A stretch of DNA of 51,659 nucleotides from Paraburkholderia elongata (GTDB lineage Bacteria > Pseudomonadota > Gammaproteobacteria > Burkholderiales > Burkholderiaceae): positions 1 to 51,659 of the forward strand of contig NZ_WOEZ01000007.1 of the NCBI RefSeq assembly GCF_013177735.1. Direction: 5' to 3'. A model generated the notes under the pieces. It did not search any database. It was not told the origin of the DNA and worked only from the letters and a program-made list of their open reading frames with translations. A program made the translations under genes and the position numbers. Below are positions 16,170 to 25,725 of the stretch, one piece after another. Positions within the stretch are counted from its first letter, which is position 1. Each line of letters opens with the position of its first letter.

Positions 16170-16206
16170 CGTGTAAAACCCGGGCGACGCCCGCCCGTTT
16201 TACACG
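16170..16206 (+). terminator. Stem-loop after the DUF1345 gene
   Basis: CGTGTAAAAC (16170-16179) pairs with GTTTTACACG (16197-16206). Inside it a GC-rich inner stem (CGGGCG/CGCCCG) forms across a small asymmetric bulge. It begins two bases after the stop codon at 16168. No U-tract follows, so termination may be weak or Rho-assisted. Confidence 0.5.
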
Positions 16207-16304
16207 CGGGCCGTCCGCCCCCACGGGCAACTCCGCCCCTGGCGGCCATCCCTCCGCCCTTCCCACAGGGCACGGGTCCCCCTTCGCTTCAGTCCAAAGT
16301 GCAC

Positions 16305-16320
16305 TGGCACAACGTTTGCT
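16305..16320 (+). promoter_or_regulatory. Sigma-54 (RpoN) promoter for the glgE operon
   Basis: TGGCAC (16305-16310), five bases, then TTGCT (16316-16320) matches the -24/-12 consensus TGGCAC-N5-TTGCW exactly. The invariant GG and GC pairs are ten bases apart as required. Transcription would begin near 16331, leaving a leader of about 207 bases. Sigma-54 promoters need an enhancer-binding activator such as NtrC; no clear binding site for one was identified upstream. No competing sigma-70 promoter was seen near the gene. Confidence 0.75.
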
Positions 16321-16537
16321 GCATTTTGCGAATAGTTCTGGCCGGCCCCCGTGCCATCCGCGCCTGGCGTCAAAGCACCCCCTACTGGCCAGCGGCGTGA
16401 CGATCTTTGCACTACATTGACCAGTACGCGCCCTCGCTTCACGCATCGCGCGGTATCCGGCTCTGGAAGCCCAATGAGCGCTGTGATCGCATGTCAATTG
16501 CATCCACACCGCAGCAGGACGAATCTGGAAAAGACCG

Positions 16538-19500
16538 ATGGAATCTCCAAACGGGTACGCGCCGCGGATTTACTTTTTCCATTCACTTCTCGTCGGGCCG
16601 CTCGATGCATGGCCTGCGCAGTTCGCTCACGCAGCCGGACTCGGCTTCGATCACGCGCTGATCGGCGGCATTTTCGAGCCGGGCCGGGCGGGTCACGGAC
16701 AGGTGGTGGGCAACCACGGCCGGCTGCATCCGGTGTTCGAGACTCAGCAACCTGCCACGGCAGCGCTCCGCACGCTCGCGCACGCCGCCCGCCAGAACGG
16801 TCTGGCCTTGCTGGTCGATCTGGTGATCGACCGGATGGCCGCCGATGGCGTGCTGTACGCCGAACATGCCGGCTGGTTCCACCCATTCGAGTCTGAAGAG
16901 GCGCGGCTCGATCCGCGCCACGTGCATCACGAGGACAACGTCGCGTATGCCAACTTCAACGACGCCGCCAGCCGCGCTGCGCTAGTCGCCTGGTGGACGC
17001 AGCAACTGCTGGCGTTGGCCGACGCGGGGGTCGGCGGCTTCCGGTTCGATTCTCCGCATCGCGTGCCGGCCGCCGTTTGGCGGCAACTCGGCGACGCGGT
17101 TCGCGCGCAGCATCCTGAAGTGCGTTTCCTCGCCGCGACGCCGGGTCTCGCCCGTGGCGATCTGCTCGGCCTCGAAGGCGCGGGCTTCGACAGCGTGTTC
17201 TCGTCGGTGCGCTGGTGGGACTTCCGCGCCAGCTGGATGGTGGAAGAGCATGCCGCCCTCGCCCGCGTTGCCGCACCCATCGCCTTTCCCGAAGCGCCTT
17301 ACGGCACCCGCCTCGCCGCCGATCTCAGCGATGCGCATGACGCCGCCATCGTCGAGCGGGCCTACCGGCGCGCACTGTTCGCGTCGGCCTCGACCGGCAC
17401 CGGCTGGATGATGCCGATGGGCTTCGAATACGGCATCGCCGAGCCGATGTCGCAGACACGCGGCGACGCTGCGCAGTTCGCCCTCGCCTGCCGGTCGAAG
17501 CCATTCGATCTCTCGGAACGGATCAGCCACGCGAACGAGATGGTTCGCAATACCAAGACGCTGCACGCCAACGGCGAATTGCGCCCGCTAAGCGGGCCCG
17601 GCGCGCCCGCAGCGGTGTTGCTGCGCGCCGACACACCCGATCTGCGCGATGCCGGCGAAGCGATCCTGATCGCCATCAATCCTGAACTCGGTGCGCCTGT
17701 GCGCGTCGATCCCGCCCGCTTCCTCACGGGCGTACCGGGCAACTTCACGCGCTTCGTCCAGCTCGACGCGCCAGGGCATGCCGCGCCCGCCACGCTGACG
17801 CCGTTCACGCTCGCGCCCGGCGCAGTCAGTTTGTTCCGCGGGGTCGCCGATGAACCGATCCGTCTCGCGCCGCCGATCGACAAGGCGAGCGGCAAGCACA
17901 GCGGCCACAAGACCGTGCTCGAAGCGATCAACGCGCCGCGCGTGGCGATCGAAAGCGTGACGCCCTCGGTCGATAACGGACGCTTTCCCGCCAAGCGCTC
18001 GGTGGGCGAGCGCGCCGAAATCACCGCCGCGATCTTCGCGGAAGGTCACGACAAGATCGCCGCCGCCGTCATCTGGCGCGCCGCCGACGAAACCGCGTGG
18101 CACGAAGTGCCGATGAGCCCGGCACAACCGGCCGGCCTCGATATCTGGAAAGCGCGCATTCCGCTGGAGCGCCTCGGCCGTCACGAGTTCACGGTTATCG
18201 CATGGCGCGACGATTTCGCGTCGCTAGTCGAGCATATCCAGAAGAAGCTGAAAGCGGGCCAAACCGTCGAACTCGAACTCGAGGAAGCCGCGCATCTGTT
18301 CGCGCTGGTGCTCGCCGAGGTGGAAACCGCGGACGGCGCCGTGACCGAGCCGCTCGACCATATCGTCAAGCGCTTCACCAAGGCCGACGCCGAAACGAAG
18401 CTCGCGCTGCTACTCGAGCCGGCCACCGCGGAGGCGATAACCGCCGCGCGCCATCGCCCGTTCCTGAGCCGCGATCCAATCGTCTACAAGATCGACGCCG
18501 AACGGACCGCCGCGCGTTTCGCCAGCTGGTACGAGATCTTCCCGCGTTCGATGAGCGACGATGAATCGCGTCACGGCACCTTCGCTGACGTCATCACAAA
18601 GCTGCCGCGCATCCGCGACATGGGTTTCGACGTGCTGTACTTCCCGCCGATCCACCCGATCGGCATGGCGAACCGCAAAGGCCGCAACAACACACTGAAC
18701 GCGCAACCGGGAGATGTAGGCAGCCCGTATGCGATCGGCGCGGCCGAAGGCGGTCACACCGCCGTGCATCCCGAACTCGGCACGCTCGACGACTTCAAGC
18801 AGATGCTGGCTGCCGCCCACGCGCACGGCCTCGAGATCGCACTCGACTTCGCGATCCAGTGCTCGCCGGATCACCCGTGGCTGAAGGAGCATCCGACGTG
18901 GTTCGCCTGGCGCCCCGACGGCACGCTGCGTTACGCGGAAAATCCGCCGAAGAAGTATCAGGACATCGTCAATCCCGACTTCTATGCGCACGACGCCAAG
19001 CCCGATTTGTGGCTCGCGCTACGCGACGTATTCCTGTTCTGGATCGAAGCCGGCGTGCGCATTTTCCGCGTGGACAATCCGCACACCAAGCCGCTGCCGT
19101 TCTGGGAATGGGTGATCGACGATGTGCGCTCGCGCTATCCCGACACGATCTTCCTCGCCGAAGCCTTCACGCGGCCACGCATGATGAACCGCCTCGGCAA
19201 GATCGGCTTCTCGCAGTCGTACACGTATTTCACGTGGCGCGAGTCGAAGCGCGATTTCATCGAGTACCTGACCGAGCTCACACAAACCAACGCGCGTGAT
19301 TTCTACCGGCCGAATTTCTTTGTCAATACGCCGGACATCAACCCGCGGCATTTGCAGTCGTCAGGACGTTCGGGCTTTCTGATTCGGGCGGCGCTCGCGT
19401 CCACTCTCGCCGGTTTGTGGGGCGTGTATAGCGGTTTCGAATTGTGCGAGGCCGCCGCGCTGCCGAACAGCGAGGAATATCTCGACTCCGAAAAGTATCA

Positions 19501-19981
19501 ACTGCGCGCGTGGGACTGGCACCGGCCCGGCAACATTGTCGGCGAGATCAGTGCGTTGAACCGGATTCGCCGCGCGAACCCGGCGCTGCAAACGCATCTC
19601 GGTCTCACGTTCCTCACCGCGCACAACGACAACATCCTATTCTTCGAAAAGGCGACCGAAGCACGAGACAACGTCATCCTGGTGGCGATCAATCTCGACC
19701 CGTTCAACGAACAAGGCGCGGATATCGAATTGTCGTGGGACACTTTCCATCGATGGAATCTGCACGACCATGGCGCGCTGGAAGTGACCGATCAGATGAC
19801 CGGTGCGCGTTTCGAATGGCACGGCCGCTGGCAGCACATCCGGCTCGGCTCGGGCCAGCCGTTTTCGATCTGGCGCATCGCGCCGCTCGGCGGCTTGCCC
19901 GCTGAACGCCCGGATGATGCCGACAGCGACGATCACGCAGACGACGCTGGCAACCTAACCTTTTTGGAAGGTGCGACATGA
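16538..19981 (+). CDS. glgE: Maltose-1-phosphate maltosyltransferase GlgE with N-terminal pseudo-GH13 domain
   Basis: A 1147-residue protein. GlgE extends linear alpha-1,4-glucan with maltosyl units from maltose-1-phosphate. The GlgE part begins near residue 455 with the N/S domain (PRVAIESVTPSVDNGRFPAK), then the GH13 barrel. Nucleophile Asp846 lies in VRIFRVDNPHTKP, acid Glu875 in FLAEAFTRP and Asp933 in NTPDINPRHLQ, spaced as in characterised GlgE. Ordinary GlgE is about 650-700 residues. The extra first 450 residues are a second amylase-like domain with GFRFDS (Asp171), but Ala200 stands where the acid Glu should be (FLAATPG). It may serve as glucan-binding or structural support. The start ATG 16538 has GGAAAAG upstream; the stop overlaps treS by four bases. 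Confidence 0.93.
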   Translation: MESPNGYAPRIYFFHSLLVGPLDAWPAQFAHAAGLGFDHALIGGIFEPGRAGHGQVVGNHGRLHPVFETQQPATAALRTLAHAARQNGLALLVDLVIDRMAADGVLYAEHAGWFHPFESEEARLDPRHVHHEDNVAYANFNDAASRAALVAWWTQQLLALADAGVGGFRFDSPHRVPAAVWRQLGDAVRAQHPEVRFLAATPGLARGDLLGLEGAGFDSVFSSVRWWDFRASWMVEEHAALARVAAPIAFPEAPYGTRLAADLSDAHDAAIVERAYRRALFASASTGTGWMMPMGFEYGIAEPMSQTRGDAAQFALACRSKPFDLSERISHANEMVRNTKTLHANGELRPLSGPGAPAAVLLRADTPDLRDAGEAILIAINPELGAPVRVDPARFLTGVPGNFTRFVQLDAPGHAAPATLTPFTLAPGAVSLFRGVADEPIRLAPPIDKASGKHSGHKTVLEAINAPRVAIESVTPSVDNGRFPAKRSVGERAEITAAIFAEGHDKIAAAVIWRAADETAWHEVPMSPAQPAGLDIWKARIPLERLGRHEFTVIAWRDDFASLVEHIQKKLKAGQTVELELEEAAHLFALVLAEVETADGAVTEPLDHIVKRFTKADAETKLALLLEPATAEAITAARHRPFLSRDPIVYKIDAERTAARFASWYEIFPRSMSDDESRHGTFADVITKLPRIRDMGFDVLYFPPIHPIGMANRKGRNNTLNAQPGDVGSPYAIGAAEGGHTAVHPELGTLDDFKQMLAAAHAHGLEIALDFAIQCSPDHPWLKEHPTWFAWRPDGTLRYAENPPKKYQDIVNPDFYAHDAKPDLWLALRDVFLFWIEAGVRIFRVDNPHTKPLPFWEWVIDDVRSRYPDTIFLAEAFTRPRMMNRLGKIGFSQSYTYFTWRESKRDFIEYLTELTQTNARDFYRPNFFVNTPDINPRHLQSSGRSGFLIRAALASTLAGLWGVYSGFELCEAAALPNSEEYLDSEKYQLRAWDWHRPGNIVGEISALNRIRRANPALQTHLGLTFLTAHNDNILFFEKATEARDNVILVAINLDPFNEQGADIELSWDTFHRWNLHDHGALEVTDQMTGARFEWHGRWQHIRLGSGQPFSIWRIAPLGGLPAERPDDADSDDHADDAGNLTFLEGAT

Positions 19982-22900
19982 AGCGTGACGATCCGGCCCA
20001 AAGCACGTCGCAGGCCCATGCGAGCACAACCGCCGGCGGCGCGGCGAAAGCGCGGACGTCGCGGCGCGGCAGACCCGCCGCGCTCAGCGACGATCCGCTC
20101 TGGTACAAAGACGCGATCATTTATCAGGTGCACATCAAGTCGTTCTTCGACGCGAACAACGACGGCGTGGGCGATTTTCCCGGCTTGATCGCGAAGCTCG
20201 ATTACATCGCCGAACTCGGCGTGAATGCGATCTGGCTGCTGCCGTTCTATCCGTCGCCGCGCCGCGACGACGGCTACGACATTGCCGACTATCGCAATGT
20301 GCATCCGGACTACGGTCAGCTTTCCGACGTGAAGCGCTTCATTCAGGAAGCGCACGCACGCGGCATCCGCGTGATTACGGAGCTGGTGATCAACCACACG
20401 TCGGATCAGCACCCGTGGTTTCAGCGCGCCCGTCGCGCGAAGCCGGGGTCGAATCATCGCAACTACTATGTGTGGTCGGATACCGATCAGAAGTACCAGG
20501 AAACGCGGATCATCTTTATCGATTCGGAACCGTCGAACTGGACCCATGATCCGGTCGCGGGCGCTTACTTCTGGCACCGCTTCTATTCGCATCAGCCCGA
20601 TCTGAACTTCGACAATCCGGCCGTGCTGAAAGAAGTGCTGCAAGTGATGCGCTTCTGGCTCGATATGGGCATCGACGGGCTGCGGCTCGACGCGGTGCCG
20701 TATCTGGTCGAACGCGAAGGCACCAACAACGAGAACCTGCCGGAAACGCACGCGGTGCTGAAGAAGATCCGCGCGACCATCGACGCCGAGTATCCGAACC
20801 GCATGCTGCTCGCCGAAGCGAACCAGTGGCCGGAAGACGTGAAGGAATATTTCGGCGACGAAGACGAATGCCACATGGCGTTCCACTTCCCGCTGATGCC
20901 GCGCATCTATATGTCGATCGCGAGCGAGGATCGCTTTCCGATCACCGACATCATGCGGCAGACGCCGGACCTCGCGGAAACGAACCAGTGGGCGATTTTC
21001 CTGCGCAATCACGACGAACTGACGCTCGAAATGGTGACGGATTCCGAGCGCGATTATCTTTGGAACACCTATGCGAGCGATCGACGTGCGCGGCTCAATC
21101 TCGGCATTCGCCGCCGCCTCGCACCGCTGATGGAGCGCGACCGCCGCCGCATCGAGCTGATCAATTCGCTGCTGCTGTCGATGCCCGGCACGCCTGTGAT
21201 CTATTACGGCGACGAGCTCGGCATGGGCGACAACATCCACCTCGGCGACCGCGACGGCGTACGCACGCCGATGCAATGGTCGTCGGATCGCAACGGCGGG
21301 TTTTCGCGCGCCGATCCTGAACAACTGGTGCTGCCGCCGGTGATGGGTTCGTTGTACGGCTTCGACGCCGTCAATGTCGAAGCGCAAAGCCGCGACCCGC
21401 ACTCGCTGTTGAACTGGACCCGGCGCATGCTCGCCACGCGCCGCGCGAAACAAACCTTCGGACGCGGCACGATCCGTTTCTTGAAGCCGGAAAACCGCAA
21501 GATTCTCGCGTATCTACGCGAAATGCCGGACGAGCCGCCGATCCTGTGCGTGGCAAATCTGTCGCGCGCACCGCAAGCGGTTGAACTCGATCTGTCTGAG
21601 TTCAACGGAACGGTGCCGATCGAAATGACCGCGGATTCCGTGTTTCCGGCGATCGGCCAGCTCACTTACCTGCTGACCTTCCCGCCGTACGGCTTCCTGT
21701 GGTTCATGTTGTGCCCGGGCAGCCAGCGTCCGACATGGGCGCAGGCGCATTCGGAGCCGCTACCGGAATTCGTCACCATCGTGATCCGCGAGGGCCAGGT
21801 CGGCCCGACACCGGAGAACGTGCGCCTGCTCGAATCCGAAGTGCTGCCGTCGTGGTTAAGCCGGCGCCGCTGGTTTGCCTCGAAGGATCAGAAGATGCAT
21901 GCAGTGCGCCTCGCCGCGTTGACGACGATCCCCAACGGCGGCTTCGCGTTCACCGAGATCGAAGCGGACGTGGGCGATCATACTGAACGGTACGTCGTGC
22001 CAATCGCAATCACGTGGGGCGGCGAAACCACGACGCCGCTGTTTATGCAACTGGCACTCGCGCGCGTGCGCCGTGGCCGCAACGTCGGCCACTTGACCGA
22101 CGCGTTTGCACTGCCGATCTTCGCGCATGGCGTATTGCGCAAGCTGCGCGAACGCGCTGTTTTTCCGACCGTACAGAAGAGCGAAATCAGGTTCATACCG
22201 ACCGAACGTTTCTCCGAACTCGATGATCTCGGTGAGCGGCCCGAGGTCCGCTGGCTGGCGGCCGAGCAAAGCAACAGCTCGCTGATCATTGCCGATGCCG
22301 CGGTGCTCAAACTCGTGCGGCGTCTGGTGAGCGGCATTCATCCGGAAGCGGAAATCAGCCGTTATTTGACCCAGCTCGGCTACGCGAACACTGCGCCGCT
22401 GTATGGTGAAGTGGTGCGCGTCGATCCCGAAGGCGTGCCGCATACACTCGCAATCTTGCAAGGCTATATCGACAATCAGGGAGACGCCTGGAACTGGTCG
22501 CTCGACTATCTGCGCCGCTCGGTGGACGAACTCGCCATCGCCGTCGATACGGAAGCGCAAGCGGCGGACCGCGACGACGAAGCGATTCTCATGGAAGGCT
22601 ACAGCGCGTTGGCCGGCACCATCGGCAAGCGGTTGGGTGAATTGCACGTGGCGCTCGCGTCGCCCTCCGACGACCCGGCGTTCGCGCCGGAACCCGCCAG
22701 CGCCAAACAGGTGAAGGCGTGGGTCGACGGCACGCAATCGATGCTCGCCAGCGCGCTCGATCTGCTCGCGCCGCGCATCGAGCAGATGAGCGACCCGGAC
22801 ACCCAGGCATTGGCGCAAAGCCTGATCGACCGCCGCGCCGCGCTCGTTAAAGCCGTCAACAAGCTGGTCTCCGGCGACGCGGGGGCGTTGCGCACGCGCA

Positions 22901-23424
22901 TTCACGGTGACTTCCATCTGGGCCAGGTGCTGGTCGCGCAGGGCGACGCGTATCTGATCGACTTCGAAGGCGAGCCCGCACGCACGTTGGAGGAGCGGCG
23001 CCAGAAATCGAGCCCGTTGCGCGACGTGGCCGGTTTGATGCGCTCACTGTCCTATGCGAGCGCCGCGGCGCAGTCCACGATGGAAAGCGCGCCGCCGCAG
23101 ACCGCCGATCGCAAGCGCACGCTCTTCGAGCGTTTCCGCGCGCACGCGACCGATGCGTTCCTGAAGGAATACCGCGCAGCCGTCGCGGATTCGCCGACGC
23201 CGCTGGTGGCGCCCGAAGCCGAACAGGCCTTGCTCGATCTGTTCCTGATCGAGAAAGCCGCCTACGAAATCCGTTACGAAGCGGCCAATCGTCCGACGTG
23301 GCTCAGTTTGCCGGTACGCGGCCTCGCCGCGCTCACCAGCCGGCTGCTTGGCGACACCGGCCACTCGCAGCACGATCCATCAACCCACGCATCGCCTGAT
23401 CCGGCCGAGGGCGACTATGAGTGA
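19978..23424 (+). CDS. treS: Trehalose synthase-maltokinase fusion TreS-Mak
   Basis: A 1148-residue fusion. Residues about 35-590 are TreS, a GH13 enzyme that interconverts trehalose and maltose: [17 protein letters not shown], then Asp238 in [13 protein letters not shown], Glu280 in [12 protein letters not shown] and Asp346 in [12 protein letters not shown]. Residues about 620-1130 are maltokinase (Mak/Pep2): [15 protein letters not shown] at its start and the kinase-like catalytic HGDFHLGQ (Asp978) with IDFEGEP. It turns trehalose into maltose and then into maltose-1-phosphate with ATP, feeding GlgE encoded just upstream. Fusion of both steps is known in several bacteria. Start and stop both overlap neighbours, so expression is coupled. 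Confidence 0.95.
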   Translation: MKRDDPAQSTSQAHASTTAGGAAKARTSRRGRPAALSDDPLWYKDAIIYQVHIKSFFDANNDGVGDFPGLIAKLDYIAELGVNAIWLLPFYPSPRRDDGYDIADYRNVHPDYGQLSDVKRFIQEAHARGIRVITELVINHTSDQHPWFQRARRAKPGSNHRNYYVWSDTDQKYQETRIIFIDSEPSNWTHDPVAGAYFWHRFYSHQPDLNFDNPAVLKEVLQVMRFWLDMGIDGLRLDAVPYLVEREGTNNENLPETHAVLKKIRATIDAEYPNRMLLAEANQWPEDVKEYFGDEDECHMAFHFPLMPRIYMSIASEDRFPITDIMRQTPDLAETNQWAIFLRNHDELTLEMVTDSERDYLWNTYASDRRARLNLGIRRRLAPLMERDRRRIELINSLLLSMPGTPVIYYGDELGMGDNIHLGDRDGVRTPMQWSSDRNGGFSRADPEQLVLPPVMGSLYGFDAVNVEAQSRDPHSLLNWTRRMLATRRAKQTFGRGTIRFLKPENRKILAYLREMPDEPPILCVANLSRAPQAVELDLSEFNGTVPIEMTADSVFPAIGQLTYLLTFPPYGFLWFMLCPGSQRPTWAQAHSEPLPEFVTIVIREGQVGPTPENVRLLESEVLPSWLSRRRWFASKDQKMHAVRLAALTTIPNGGFAFTEIEADVGDHTERYVVPIAITWGGETTTPLFMQLALARVRRGRNVGHLTDAFALPIFAHGVLRKLRERAVFPTVQKSEIRFIPTERFSELDDLGERPEVRWLAAEQSNSSLIIADAAVLKLVRRLVSGIHPEAEISRYLTQLGYANTAPLYGEVVRVDPEGVPHTLAILQGYIDNQGDAWNWSLDYLRRSVDELAIAVDTEAQAADRDDEAILMEGYSALAGTIGKRLGELHVALASPSDDPAFAPEPASAKQVKAWVDGTQSMLASALDLLAPRIEQMSDPDTQALAQSLIDRRAALVKAVNKLVSGDAGALRTRIHGDFHLGQVLVAQGDAYLIDFEGEPARTLEERRQKSSPLRDVAGLMRSLSYASAAAQSTMESAPPQTADRKRTLFERFRAHATDAFLKEYRAAVADSPTPLVAPEAEQALLDLFLIEKAAYEIRYEAANRPTWLSLPVRGLAALTSRLLGDTGHSQHDPSTHASPDPAEGDYE

Positions 23425-25627
23425 GCATGATCCGGCCGCAGGCCTCCAACCGCTGGATATCGACGCGCTCATTGAAGCGCGTCATCCCGATCCTTTCTCA
23501 CAGCTCGGCATGCATCAGACGGATACGGGTCCGGTGGTGCGCGCGCTGTTGCCCAACGCCTCGCATGTCACTGTGATTTCCCGCGCGGATGGCTCCACGC
23601 TCGGCGAACTAGAACAACTCAGGCAGGGGCTGTTTGCCGGTCGCGTCACGTCGGTGGCGCCCTATCGCCTGCGCATCGATTGGCACGGCACGGTGCAGGA
23701 AATCGAGGACACGTATTCGTTCGGCCCCATTCTCGGCGACGAGCCGTTGGGACGTCTCGCCGGCGGCGACCCATACGCGGTGCTCGAATGCCTCGGCTCG
23801 CGCCCGATGGAAGTGGCCGGCGTGCCAGGCGTGCGCTTTGCCGTATGGGCGCCGAACGCGCGGCGCGTGTCGGTGGTCGGTGACTTCAATTCGTGGGACG
23901 GGCGCCGCCATCCGATGCGGCTGCGTCATCAGGCCGGTGTATGGGAATTGTTTGTGCCGCGCGTCGGCCCGGGCACGCGCTACAAGTACGAAATGCTTGC
24001 CCGTGACGGCCATCCGCTGCCGCTAAAAGCCGATCCGTGCGCCATGCAAACGGAAAAGCCGCCAGGCACTGCGTCGGTGGTCGCGCATGTCGACGAGATC
24101 GAGCAGTTTGCGTGGACCGACCACGACTGGATTCAGTCGCGCGCCGCCAAACAAACCCCGCGCGCACCGATCTCGATCTACGAAGTGCATGCCGAATCGT
24201 GGCTGCGTGTCGCCGAAGAAGGTCAGCGCGGCCTCACCTGGGAAGAACTCGCCGAGCGGCTGATTCCTTACGTGAAAAGCATGGGCTTCACGCACGTCGA
24301 ATTCATGCCGATTGCCGAGCATCCGTTCGGCGGTTCGTGGGGCTATCAGCCGCTCGGACAGTTCGCGCCATCCGCGCGCTTCGGCAAGCCCGAACAATTC
24401 GCCATGTTCGTCGACAAGGCGCACGAGGCCGGCCTCGGCGTGATTCTCGACTGGGTGCCGGCGCACTTTCCGAACGACGCGCATGGCCTGGTCGACTTCG
24501 ACGGCACGCCGCTCTACGAGCATGCCGATCCGCGCGAAGGCTATCACCAGGACTGGAACACGATGATCTACAACCTCGGCCGCAACGAGGTGAGCGCGTT
24601 CCTGGTGGCATCGGGCCTCGCATGGTTGAAGCGCTATCACGTCGACGGCCTGCGCGTGGATGCGGTCGCCTCGATGCTGTATCGCGACTATTCGCGCGAG
24701 CCCGGTGAGTGGGTGCCGAATATCTACGGCGGGCGCGAAAATCTTGAATCGATCGCGTTTCTGAAGCGGCTGAATCATGAAGTCGGCTATGTGCCGGGCG
24801 TACCGGGCGCGATCACGATCGCAGAAGAATCGACCGCGTGGCCAGGCGTGACGGCGCGGGTCGAAGACGGCGGCCTCGGCTTCCAGTTCAAGTGGAACAT
24901 GGGCTGGATGCACGACACGCTGCACTACATGGAAGAGGACCCGATCCACCGCCAATACCACCACCACATGATGACGTTTGGGATGGTGTACGCGTATTCC
25001 GAACGCTTCGTGCTGCCGCTCTCGCACGACGAGGTGGTGCACGGCAAAGGCTCGCTGCTCGGCAAGATGCCCGGCGACCGGTGGCAGAAGTTCGCCAACC
25101 TTCGCGCGTACTTCGGCTTCATGTGGACGCATCCCGGCAAGAAGCTGCTGTTCATGGGCGGCGAATTCGGCCAGATGGCCGAGTTCAACCACGACACGTC
25201 ACCACACTGGCATCTGCTCGACGATCCGAACCATCACGGCGTGCAGAAGCTCGTGCGCGACCTGAACCATCTGTACAACGAGGAGCCTGCGCTACATCGG
25301 CTCGACAGCGAGCCGGGCGGCTTCCAATGGCTGGTCGGCGACGACAGCGGCAACAGCGTGTACGCCTACCGCCGCACCGATGGCGAGGGCCGCGAACTCG
25401 TCGTCGTGTGCAATATGACGCCGGTGCCTCGGGTCGGATACCGGATCGGCATGCCGCGCGGCGGCCGCTGGGTGGAAGTGCTGAATACGGATGCCGGCGT
25501 ATACGGCGGCTCGAACATGGGCAACGGCGGGCTGATCCATACCGACAACATCCCAAGCCACGGCTGGCCGAATTCCGCTGCGCTGACGTTGCCGCCTTTG
25601 GCGACGATCGTTTTACGCGCGGATTGA
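23417..25627 (+). CDS. glgB: 1,4-alpha-glucan branching enzyme GlgB
   Basis: A 736-residue enzyme that cuts alpha-1,4 chains and re-attaches them as alpha-1,6 branches. Two N-terminal beta-sandwich regions are present (residues about 15-110, and a CBM48 with [29 protein letters not shown]). The GH13 barrel has Asp415 in [20 protein letters not shown] and Glu470 in [14 protein letters not shown], then [22 protein letters not shown]. The C-terminal beta domain ends [12 protein letters not shown] chose ATG 23417, eight bases inside treS, since the protein starts [14 protein letters not shown]; the longer frame to 23348 is not needed. It branches the glucan made by GlgE. Confidence 0.96.
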   Translation: MSEHDPAAGLQPLDIDALIEARHPDPFSQLGMHQTDTGPVVRALLPNASHVTVISRADGSTLGELEQLRQGLFAGRVTSVAPYRLRIDWHGTVQEIEDTYSFGPILGDEPLGRLAGGDPYAVLECLGSRPMEVAGVPGVRFAVWAPNARRVSVVGDFNSWDGRRHPMRLRHQAGVWELFVPRVGPGTRYKYEMLARDGHPLPLKADPCAMQTEKPPGTASVVAHVDEIEQFAWTDHDWIQSRAAKQTPRAPISIYEVHAESWLRVAEEGQRGLTWEELAERLIPYVKSMGFTHVEFMPIAEHPFGGSWGYQPLGQFAPSARFGKPEQFAMFVDKAHEAGLGVILDWVPAHFPNDAHGLVDFDGTPLYEHADPREGYHQDWNTMIYNLGRNEVSAFLVASGLAWLKRYHVDGLRVDAVASMLYRDYSREPGEWVPNIYGGRENLESIAFLKRLNHEVGYVPGVPGAITIAEESTAWPGVTARVEDGGLGFQFKWNMGWMHDTLHYMEEDPIHRQYHHHMMTFGMVYAYSERFVLPLSHDEVVHGKGSLLGKMPGDRWQKFANLRAYFGFMWTHPGKKLLFMGGEFGQMAEFNHDTSPHWHLLDDPNHHGVQKLVRDLNHLYNEEPALHRLDSEPGGFQWLVGDDSGNSVYAYRRTDGEGRELVVVCNMTPVPRVGYRIGMPRGGRWVEVLNTDAGVYGGSNMGNGGLIHTDNIPSHGWPNSAALTLPPLATIVLRAD

Positions 25628-25643
25628 GGGATGGGTTGTAAGG

Positions 25644-25673
25644 CGAGCGCGCGGCCAGAAGGCCGCGCGCTCG
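25644..25673. repeat. Strong hairpin between glgB and glgX
   Basis: CGAGCGCGCGGCC (25644-25656) and its exact complement (25661-25673) enclose the loop AGAA, a 13-bp GC-only-but-two stem. It begins 17 bases after the glgB stop. No U-tract follows. It could act as an mRNA 3'-end stabiliser or a partial terminator, splitting the operon into glgE-treS-glgB and glgX-treZ-malQ-treY output levels. Confidence 0.65.
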
Positions 25674-25725
25674 TCGCATGAAGTCCCACGATAGCGTTCA
25701 TAAAACAGAACAAGGAAGGGGAATC

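Larger units (their letters stand above)
16169..16537. other. Upstream region of the glucan/trehalose operon
   Basis: A 369-base non-coding stretch. It holds the DUF1345 stem-loop at its left end, a GC-rich segment (16207-16290) with no recognised activator site, the sigma-54 promoter at 16305-16320, and then an untranslated leader of about 205 bases before glgE. The leader has no obvious small gene or riboswitch. Confidence 0.5.

Noticed and set aside
16321..16537. Riboswitch or leader peptide in the glgE leader
   Set aside because: No conserved aptamer blocks, terminator or plausible short gene with a ribosome-binding site could be seen; the leader is merely long.
19933..21453. A 506-codon minus-strand open frame inside treS
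   Set aside because: Antisense to the TreS catalytic domain; low-complexity Arg/His/Val composition and no recognisable domain.
23348..23416. A longer glgB start 23 codons upstream
   Set aside because: The extra residues lie inside treS and do not look like GlgB; ATG 23417 gives a normal N-terminus and the usual overlap.
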